Of a stretch of DNA of 64,000 nt, positions 56,496-64,000 are shown piece after piece. The notes beneath the pieces were generated by a model. That model ran no database searches. It was not told the origin of the DNA and was given only the letters and a program-made list of their open reading frames with translations. The translations under genes and the position numbers were made by a program. Numbering within the stretch: the first letter of the stretch is position 1; the number at the start of each line of letters is the position of its first letter. Source of the DNA: Tilletiopsis washingtonensis (Eukaryota; Basidiomycota; Exobasidiomycetes; Entylomatales); assembly GCF_003144115.1 (NCBI RefSeq), contig NW_020312000.1:496250-560249 (forward strand), given 5' to 3'.

Positions 56496-57743
56496 CTATG
56501 CGGGCGCAGCAGCAGCAGCATCGGCCTCGGCAGGTGGGGCCGTTGCGCCCTCGGCTTTGCTCTTGCCCTTGTTTCCCTTTGCGAGAGCCGCGCTCTTCTT
56601 CTTCTTCTTGAGCATGGCTGGGGAAGCAGACAGGGCTCAGCACGGCTTGGCACGCAACAAAGGCAGATGCCTCAGGCAGCGGCTAGCGCAACTCACCAGC
56701 AGCCACGGCACTGCGGACGCCCTGCACAAGTTCGCGGCTCTGCTCGACGTACTCATGGTCGTCGAGCTTGAGGCGCTTGCCCGTCTCTTGCTCCGTGGGC
56801 GCGCCTCGCTTGACGCCAGCGGCGGCCGCGACGGGCGTTCTGGAGCTTCCCTCTGCCTTCTCCTCGTTGCCACTGCCTCCACTGCCCTCCGCCTCCTCCT
56901 CGAATCCCTCTCCCTGCTCTTCCAGTCGGCGAGCCGCCTCTACAAAGTCGCTTTCGCCCTTGGGACGCCGGCCGAGCATCTTCTCCAGCTTGGCGTACTT
57001 CTTGGCCTGTGCCTCTGAGAGCGCCGCTTCGCGCGCGGGAGCGGCGGCCAGGTACTCTGCCAGCCTGGGAGAAGAGTGTCAGCGACGAGGGAAGAGGCCG
57101 CATTGGGACAGACGCGCGGCGCTAGCGCGGGCAAGAGAGGCATGGGCGCGCCGCGCGCGGCGCCATCCACGCACGCCTGCGGCACCACAGCTGCTCCTGC
57201 ATCTTCGCCCTGCGCACGATGCAGGGCTCTTTCGGCTACTCACTGCTTGGCCTGCTTCATGGTGCTGAGCCGCCGGCCATTGAGGTCGCGACAGCTGCCC
57301 GTGTTCTCGTCCTTGCCCTTTGCGCTCATCTTTCCGCCCTGCGCACGCAGCATGCTGCCGAAGCCACCCTTGCCGCCGCGCGTCGCCAGGCGTACTTCGA
57401 GGCTGAGCGGCGGCAGGGCCTTGCTGCTGCTGCTGCGCGGCTGCGCGGCGTAGGCGGCGTGCAGTGCGGCGAGCGTGGTGGCGTGCGAGAGGACGCGCCC
57501 GTGCGGGCCCGTGAGACGCAGCAGGGGCGCCGTGCGGGGCGTGAGGCGCAGTGCGGAGGCGAGAAAGTGGAGCAGGGCAGAGAGGGGCGTGCTCGCCGGC
57601 AGCGAGAGGGCGAGGGTGGGCGGCAGGGGCGCAAAGGTGCGCAGCAGCACGGGCAGCATGGCGCCCTGCACGGCGCGCGGCAGGGCGCTCAGTAGCGCAC
57701 GCTGTGCGGCGGCGGAGGAGGCGAGAGAGGCGGCGAGCGGCAT
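56496..57743 (-). CDS. SDE2: Sde2, spliceosome/telomere factor with processed ubiquitin-like domain
   Basis: Exons: 57743-57244, 57064-56697, 56617-56496; 329 residues. Sde2 is made with an N-terminal ubiquitin-like domain that is cleaved to leave a Lys N-terminus; in fission yeast the processed form acts on a subset of introns and at telomeres. Here the cleavage motif reads [16 protein letters not shown], with the new N-terminal Lys at about 125. The Sde2 block [20 protein letters not shown] then follows. A long charged helix ([20 protein letters not shown]) and a basic tail beginning [18 protein letters not shown] complete it. The Ubl is about 124 residues, longer than the roughly 77 of human SDE2. 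All junctions keep frame. Confidence 0.92.
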
Positions 57744-57943
57744 GCTGGCTGGTGGTGGTGGTGGTGCGAAGGCAGGAGGGAGACGAGGCGTCGTGGGGCG
57801 ATGGCGTTTCGCGGCGGCCCCCGCATTGCTGGGCCGCGGCGCGCGTCACGTGCCGCCGCGCCGCCGCCGCTGACGGCGCGCGACCTTCTCACGCCGCACG
57901 GCGCGCTCCTTGCTTGCACTCCACCTCACCTCGTCTGCCCAGC
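57744..57943. promoter_or_regulatory. Shared promoter of SDE2 and SNU114
   Basis: 200 bp between divergent starts of two splicing factors. It is GC-rich with no clear TATA. Any regulation through it would act on both genes. Inferred from geometry. Confidence 0.45.
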
Positions 57944-60900
57944 ATGGATGACTACGACGAATTGTGCGTCGCGCGATGCTGTCTCCTGCCTGCCGCACCT
58001 GCTCACCCTCTACCCCCAGCGGCAACTACATTGGCGCGCTCTCCGACTCGGACGACGCTTCGTCGGCCGCCGGCGATGTGCCCGCCCTCTCGGCCGCCGA
58101 CGCCGCGCGCTTCGGGCAGCACGCCAGTCCCGTGGCGCCGCTCGAGGGCTTCGACGACGACGACGAGGAGATGGACGCGGCGCCGGCGGGCACGCTGATG
58201 CGCATCGACGAGAGCGCCTCCAACGCCGTCGTGCTGCACGAGGACAAGAAGTACTACCCCTCCGCCACCGAAGTGTACGGCGACGACGTCGAGGCCCTCG
58301 TGCAGGAGGAGGACGCACAGCCCCTGACGCAGCCCATCATCGAGCCCATCAAGCTGCGCCGCTTCGGCATCGAGGAGACGGGCCTGCCCGAGACGCGCTT
58401 CGAGCGCGAGTTCATGATGAACCTCATGAACTTTCCCGAGGGCGTGCGCAATGTGGCCGTCGTGGGACACTTGCATCACGGCAAGACGAGCCTGCTGGAC
58501 ATGCTCGTGCATGAGACACATCGCATGGACGTGGACACCGACACGAATGTGAGTGGGTGCGGCAAGAGTGGAGGCATGCGTGGAGGCATGCGTGAGCTGC
58601 AGCTGTGGCGAGCGAGGAGGGGCAAAGCTGCGAGGCGCGGGGGTGTGAGGACGACGTCCCGGCGACCATTCACCTCCCACGCACCCTCTGACGCCTTGCC
58701 GCAGGAGCGCTACACGGACATCTCCAACCTCTCGCGCTCGCGCGGCATTTCGCTCAAGTCTGCGCCGCTCAGCCTGGTGCTCGGCACGACCAAGGGCAAG
58801 TCGCACCTCGTCAACCTGCTCGACACGCCCGGCCACCCCAACTTTCTCGACGAGGTCGCGGCGAGCATGCGCAGCGTGGATGGCGTGGTGCTGGTGGTGG
58901 ACGTGGTGGAGGGCGTCATGGTGGGCACGGAGAAGGTCGTCGAGTACGCCATCGTGAGTTGCGTTGGGAAGAAGGGGGGGGGGGGGGGGCGGCGGCCGTG
59001 CGGCGCGTGTGTGATGCTGACTGGCTGCTGCAGCGCGAGGGCCTGCCCATCGTGCTCGTGCTCAACAAGCTGGACCGGCTGATTCTCGAGCTGCGCCTCC
59101 CGCCGGCCGAGGCGTACTTCAAGATCCGACATTCCATCGAGGAGGTCAACAACCTCATTGCGACGCACGACAAGAACCCGGCGCGGCGACTGGGGCCCGA
59201 GCGCGGCAACGTGGCGTTTGCCAGCACGCAGACGGGCTGGTGCTTCACGCTGCGCAGCTTTGCCAAGCTCTACGCCGACACGCACGGCGGCGGCATCGAC
59301 GTGGATGAGTTTGCCAAGCGGCTCTGGGGCAACATCTACTTTTCCGCGTCGGGGCGCAACTTCTCACGCAAGGCGCCCGACGCGGAGAGCAAGCGCAGCT
59401 TCGTGCACTTTATTCTGGAGCCGCTGTACAAGCTCTACACGCAGGTCCTCTCTGCCGACACGGACAGTCTGCGCGCCACGCTGGGCGCGCTCGGCATCCA
59501 CCTCAAGCCGGCGGTGTTCAAGATTGACGTGCGGCCGCTGCTCAAGGTGGTGCTGAACCACTTCTTTGGCAACAGCACGGGTCTGGCGGACATCGTCGTC
59601 GAAAACGTGCCGTCGCCGCTGGAGAATGCGCAGGCCACGGTGGAGCGCCTCTGGACGGGTCCGCGGCAAGGCCTGCTGTACGACTCGATGCTGCGCTGCG
59701 ACGCCGACGGCCCGCTGGTCATGTGCATCTCGAAGCTGTACCAGACGACGGACGCGCTGGGCTTCCGCGCCTTTGGGCGCGTCATGAGCGGCACGGTGCG
59801 GCAAGGGCAGCGCGTGCGCGTGCTGGGCGAGGCATGGAGCCAGGAGGACGACGAGGACATGGCCATGGCGACGGTGGAGAATGTGTGGGTCTCCGAGACG
59901 CGCTATGCCGTCGAGGCAGACGGCATTCCCGCCGGCTGCTGGGCACTGCTGGGCGGCGTCGACGCCAGCATCTCAAAGACGGCGACGCTCGTGGGCGGCG
60001 ACATCGACGAGGCGGAGCTGCACGTCTTTGCGCCCATTGCCCACATGACGCAGGCGGTGCTCAAGATCAGCATCGAGCCCCTCGTGCCCTCTGAGCTGCC
60101 CAAGATGCTCGAGGGCCTGCGCAAGATCAACAAGAGCTATCCGCTCGCCACGACCAAGGTCGAGGAGAGCGGCGAGCACATTGTGCTCGGCACGGGCGAG
60201 CTGTACCTCGACTGCCTCATGCACGACCTGCGCAACCTGTATGCCGAGATTGAGATCAAGGTCAGCGATCCCGTGGTGCGCTTCGCCGAGACGGTCGTCG
60301 AGACGAGCGCGGTCAAGTGCTATGCATCGACGCCGAACAAGAAGTGAGTGCTGCCATGAGGCCCTGCTGCCACGAGGCCCTGCTGCCACGAGGCCCTGCT
60401 GCCATAGGCCCACCACTGGCGGTGGCGACGCTGAACATCGCGACGCAGGAACAAGATCACCATCATTGCCGAGCCGCTGGAGAAGGGCATTGCCGAGGAC
60501 ATCGAGTCGGGGCGTCTCAACATGCGCATGCCGCCAAAGGAGCTCGGCAAGCACCTGCAGGAGGTGCGTGTGTGTGGGGACAGGTGGGGTGGGCCACGCC
60601 TTCTGCCCACATCTGCTCACCCCTCTTGCTCGCAGAAGTACGGCTGGGACCTGCTTGCGTCGCGCTCCGTGTGGGCCTTTGGGCCCGCCGACAATGGGCC
60701 CAACATTCTCGTCGACGACACGCTGCCGTCGGAGGTGGACAAGAAGCTGCTGTACTCGGTGCGCGAGGCGATCAAGCAGGGCTTCCAGTGGGGCACGCGC
60801 GAGGGGCCCCTGGCCGACGAGCCGATGCGCAACGTCAAGTTCCGCATTCTCGACGCGCAGCTGGCCGCCGAGCCGCTGCATCGCGGCGGCGGGCAGATTA

Positions 60901-61385
60901 TCCCGACGGCGCGGCGCGCATGCTATGCGGCGCTGCTGCTTGCGACGCCGCGCCTCATGGAGCCGATCTACTACGTCGAGGTGCAAGCTCCGGCAGAGTG
61001 TGTCTCTGCCGTGTACACGGTGCTTGCGCGGCGGCGCGGCCACGTGACGCAGGACATTCCCAAGGCCGGCTCGCCGCTCTTTGTCGTCAAGGCCTACGTG
61101 CCCGTGCTCGATGCCAACGGCTTCGAGACGGACCTGCGCACGCACACGCAAGGGCAGGCCTTCTGTCTGCAGCTCTTCTCCCACTATGCCGTCGTGCCCG
61201 GCGATCCGCTGGACCGCAGTGTGCAGCTCAGGGCCCTCGAGCCGGCGCCGCCGCTGGGTCTGGCGCGCGACGTCTGCCTCAAGGTGCGCCGCAGAAAGGG
61301 CCTCAACGACGCCGTCAACATCGCCAGCTACCTCGACGCAGACATGGTCGTCGCCCTCTCGGCCGGCGGCTTTGACCTCAGCTAA
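57944..61385 (+). CDS. SNU114: U5 snRNP GTPase Snu114 (EFTUD2)
   Basis: Snu114 is the EF-2-like GTPase that controls Brr2 and Prp8 in the spliceosome. Exons: 57944-57963 (20 nt), 58020-58548, 58705-58953, 59034-60343, 60449-60563, 60636-61385; 990 residues. P-loop [12 protein letters not shown], switch [15 protein letters not shown] and NKLDRL are intact. The acidic N-terminus contains [10 protein letters not shown] and the conserved [20 protein letters not shown]. Domains III-V include [16 protein letters not shown] and [12 protein letters not shown]. The end is [21 protein letters not shown]. The 20-nt first exon codes for MDDYDE plus two bases. A 16-base G run lies in intron 3, and intron 4 carries a tandem repeat. 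Divergent from SDE2. Confidence 0.97.
60358..60405. repeat. Three tandem 16-bp copies in SNU114 intron 4
   Basis: Copies start at 60358, 60374 and 60390; unit GAGGCCCTGCTGCCAC, the last ending in T instead of C. It fills almost half of a 105-nt intron. Confidence 0.9.
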
Positions 61386-61683
61386 GCGCACGCCGTGCAC
61401 CATGTGACACACACGCGCGCCGATCTCACAATACACATGTACACTAGCAGCAGCAGAGGCCCCCGCGCAGCAGAGGGCGGAGCCGCAGAGTAGCGTAAAG
61501 GCGCCGAGAGCGGCGAGCGTGCGCGAAGCGATGCGTCAGCGTCAAAGCCCGTGGCAGAGGGGGCGCGTTCGATTGCATGGGTAACGATGGAGGGACAGAT
61601 GAGTCGAGATTACAAGGAGGGAGCGCGTGAGGGGGAGTGGGTGGGGGTCGTTGGCAGAGGACGGGGGGGGCTACTCGGGCTCT

Positions 61684-63329
61684 TTAGTCAAGCGCCGCCA
61701 ATCCCACGGGCACAGCGGGCGCTCCGGCGCCGACGCCCGCTCCGGGCGCCGCGGAGGCGAGTGCACTTCTTGCCTCTGCGCGTTCGAGGCGCTCGATCTG
61801 GGCGTCGCGCTGTGCCTCCTGCCAGCGATGCAGCTTGGCCGTCTCGTGCGTGGGGAAGCCAAAGATGCGCGGCCGGTAGCGCTCCACTTTCGACGCGGCG
61901 CTCGACGTGCTCCCTCCGCCCGGCGCGCCCGCAGGCCCGGCGCCGGCGGCCGACGGCGCCTCGTCGGATGCTCCCACCCCTCCCGCTCCCGCAGAGGCAG
62001 AGGTGGAGGAGAGAAGAAAGGGAGAGGGAGAGGTGGGCGATTTGGAAGGCAGCATGTGCGGGTAGACCATGAACTGTAGACCCCCTCAGAGGTCAGCCCA
62101 TTACGCCCGGGCAAGTAGCGCAAGGACAGGGAAACAATGGCAGCCAAACACGGCAAGCAGACAGCCCAGCGCTCGCAGCAGGTGGTCCTCCCATGATCGC
62201 AGCCTCTCCCCCCTTGCCACACCTTTGCCTCCCCCCTCTCTACACCTCTCGCTAACTCACGAGCATATGCGGAAACGTACTGCCAAAGAAGGCGCCGTCA
62301 ATCGTGCCGTGCCGGCTGGACTTTGGCGAGTAGATGTCCTCGCAGCGCGGACAGAAGAGCTTGACGGCCTTTTGGAAGGGCACGTCGGAGAGGCCGACGG
62401 GCAGCAACGCCTGCTGGTAGCACAGCACGCGCGGACAGCGCCCAAAGTCGGCGCGCTTGTACTTCTCCAGCTGTGCAAGCAAAGGGGGGGGGGGGTGAGT
62501 AGAGAGGGGAGAGGCGAGAGGGGCAAGAATACAGGGCCAGCCACGCATAACCCACCATCTTGGCGAGCCCGCGACTGGTGATGATGTAGCGGGCATGCAC
62601 CAGACCGTACAGCAGCCGCGCCTGGTTCTCGACGGCATCGCGCGACGAGTCATCTAGCTCGTCCTCTGCGAGAGGGCAGGTGTGAGCACAGAGGAGAGAG
62701 AGGGGGAATGGCGAGGCCAGGGAGACGCAAAGCGCGGCGGCGCGTCGATGAGAGGAAGCACGCAGCGCAGAGCGAGAGGAACGAGGCAGGGGCGAAAGGA
62801 AGCAGAAGAGCGAGAGGAACGAGGCAGGGGCGAAAGGGAGCGGAAGAGAGAGAGGCACCTTCTGCTTTCTCTCGATTGTCCCCTCGCCGCTGTGCCCAGT
62901 GAGAGCAAAGAGGCAGAAGCGAAAGGGAGGCAGAAGCGAAAGGCAAGGCAGAAAGAAGATCTTCCTCTCGCTCTCCCCTTCTCTCTCTCTCTCTCTCTCT
63001 CGATCGTCACCTGCCGCTTTCCCTCTCACTCTCACACTCCTCTCCTCGCCATTCACCATCTTCACCCCCCCTCACACTCACCCAGCGCATCGGTGACCAG
63101 ATCGAGCGCGGCGGGGTAGTGCTGCACCTCGGTGTTGAGCCCCGTGAGGTTGAAGCGATCGAGGATGTAGTCTTCGTCGACCTCGCAGAAGTACTCGTTG
63201 CCCTTTGTGCCGAGAAACCAGGTGACCCAGCTGTTGGCGGCGTAGTCGGAAGAGTTGGAGGAGAGCTCCTCCACTGCCGCAGGGGGTGAGTAGTGGGCAA
63301 CGGCGGAGAGAGAGAGGGGGGCACGCACT
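61684..63329 (-). CDS. CKB1: Casein kinase 2 regulatory (beta) subunit
   Basis: Forms the CK2 holoenzyme and docks substrates. Exons: 63329 (A of ATG), 63273-63082, 62665-62556, 62470-62261, 62073-61684; 300 residues. The protein starts [20 protein letters not shown], a canonical CK2 beta N-terminus. The acidic groove contains [20 protein letters not shown]. The zinc finger is C113-X4-C118-X22-C141-X2-C144 (in [13 protein letters not shown]). The dimer/alpha-binding part reads [17 protein letters not shown]. The C-terminus is Ala/Gly-rich. The start codon is split: exon 1 ends CCACC|A and exon 2 begins TGGAG, so the leader lies upstream of 63329. Intron 1 is 55 nt, intron 2 is 416 nt and repeat-rich. 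All junctions are in frame. Confidence 0.93.
62772..62847. repeat. Two tandem 38-bp purine-rich copies in CKB1 intron 2
   Basis: Copies begin at 62772 and 62810; they differ at two or three bases. Core is GAACGAGGCAGGGGCGAAAG. Further degenerate relatives (AGGCAGAAGCGAAAGG) lie near 62910-62950, and a CT dinucleotide run follows at about 62975-63000. Confidence 0.85.
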
Positions 63330-63797
63330 GGTGGGCACACAGCCGAGAGTGGAGCAAGCGGATGAAAGTGGAGTGGGAGAGAGTGTGTGTGCAGGTGCAG
63401 GTGGAAGCGAGGCTGGACGTGATGCCTCGGCGGCGGCGGCGAAGGTCGGAGGTGGTGGTGAGGAAGCAGGCCGCGGCCGCGCCGTCGAAAGCGAGTCGAT
63501 GAGAGGCGGCGCACAGGCGATGCGCAGATTACAACAATGCACCCCCTCGCGTTTGTATTTCATGCCCGCCGCTCGTTGTAGTGTGAATTTTGCCCGCGCG
63601 AGGCGCGCGATTCTCGCTTCACTTGAAGTTGCCGCCGCTGTTCTTGCTTCCCACCACCACCGCCATCCGACTGCCCCACCCACACACTCTCGCCGTTTCT
63701 CTCGTGCCGTGCTTGCGGCCCCGTCGCGCCCCCCACACTCGCCCGTTCGTCGTCGTCGTCGCTCGCACCGCACCGCACCCGCACCCGCACCGCGCCA
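63330..63797. promoter_or_regulatory. Divergent promoter and leader region, CKB1 / RPC10
   Basis: 468 bp between head-to-head genes. The part next to 63329 is the CKB1 5' leader, since exon 1 contributes only the A of its start codon. The reading frame of that leader is open for over 70 codons, but it is Pro/Ser/Ala-rich and I treat it as non-coding. Confidence 0.5.
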
Positions 63798-64000
63798 ATG
63801 TCCTACGCCGCCTCGGGCGCCGCGGCCTTCACGGGCGCCGGTGCCGCCTCCGGGCCCGGTGCGCGCGTGCCCGCCATGGAGTACATCTGTGCTGGTCAGT
63901 TCCGAGTTCTTGGCTTTCGTGCTTCGTGGCAGAGAGAGAGAGGGGCAAGGAGGCAGGAGAGCAGGAGAGCAGGAGAGAAGCAAGGAGAGAGAGAATGCCC
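63798..64000 (+). CDS. RPC10: RNA polymerase subunit Rpb12/ABC10-alpha (Rpc10), 5' part only
   Basis: A tiny zinc-ribbon subunit shared by RNA polymerases I, II and III. Only exon 1 is certain: 63798-63894, coding for MSYAASGAAAFTGAGAASGP, then GARVPAMEYICA, then a GTCAGT donor. MEYICA is the conserved start of the zinc ribbon (the Cys is the first ligand). The 26-residue Ala/Gly-rich extension resembles that of yeast Rpc10. An internal ATG before EYICA could also serve as start. The remainder, including the second CXXC, lies beyond the window; the intron here contains GA-rich repeats. Confidence 0.8.
   Translation, partial: MSYAASGAAAFTGAGAASGPGARVPAMEYICAGQFRVLGFRASWQRERGARRQESRRAGEKQGEREC

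Noticed and set aside
63340-63570. An N-terminal extension of CK2 beta through the open frame upstream of 63329
   Set aside because: It is Pro/Ser/Ala-rich with no resemblance to CK2 beta, while the split ATG gives the exact canonical N-terminus in a strong Kozak context.

Overview
The window is nuclear DNA from a GC-rich, compact, intron-containing fungal genome. Every recognisable gene is eukaryotic. Most genes carry several short introns (about 40-250 nt) with 5' splice sites of the type GTGAGT or GTGCGT and 3' sites CAG/TAG. The gene set fits a basidiomycete, perhaps a yeast-like Ustilaginomycotina; that placement is an inference from gene style, not proven. I saw no mobile element, CRISPR array, rRNA or clear tRNA.

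Layout, left to right. 1-1158: vacuolar Ca2+/H+ exchanger (minus, cut by the left edge). 1159-5012: long gene-free interval. 5013-8639: TEA/ATTS transcription factor. 8931-10552: transaldolase-family enzyme. 10936-12429: ribosomal stalk protein P0. 13022-15925: unknown, probably mitochondrial protein. 16273-18169: Rab GTPase Ypt6. 18976-20610: Coq1 polyprenyl diphosphate synthase. 20785-22581: PAF-acetylhydrolase-like lipase. 23055-25223: carboxypeptidase Y. 25728-27559: secreted GH5 glycosidase. 27653-30176: two small unknown proteins. 30466-31374: mitochondrial membrane protein. 31476-33699: MutY DNA glycosylase. 33903-35063: Lcp5/neuroguidin. 35141-36804: TatD/Scn1 metallohydrolase. 37078-37889: Snu23. 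37967-41639: cytosolic IleRS. 42403-44650: methylcrotonyl-CoA carboxylase beta. 44813-47046: seipin. 47160-49428: HisRS. 49512-52740: tandem-propeller coronin. 52986-56290: decapping enzyme Dcp2. 56496-57743: Sde2. 57944-61385: Snu114. 61684-63329: casein kinase 2 beta. 63798 to the right edge: Rpb12/Rpc10 (partial).

Most genes are housekeeping: translation (P0, IleRS, HisRS), splicing (Snu23, Sde2, Snu114), mRNA decay (Dcp2), ribosome biogenesis (Lcp5), membrane traffic and lipid droplets (Ypt6, seipin), mitochondria (Coq1, MCC beta), plus secreted or vacuolar hydrolases (CPY, GH5). They alternate in divergent and convergent pairs, so most promoters are shared. The only long gene-free interval lies between VCX1 and the TEA factor.

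The most unusual signals are at the level of gene structure. They are a putative one-nucleotide exon in the Scn1 gene, a start codon split by an intron in CK2 beta, a 4-nt first coding exon in VCX1, a 16-nt internal exon in the transaldolase, and an in-frame 72-nt intron in LCP5. At protein level the notable items are a TEAD-like regulatory fold in the TEA factor, nine leucine-rich short motifs in the Dcp2 tail, and an 11-residue repeat in the CPY propeptide. All exon models were read by eye from splice signals and reading-frame arithmetic, not from transcripts.
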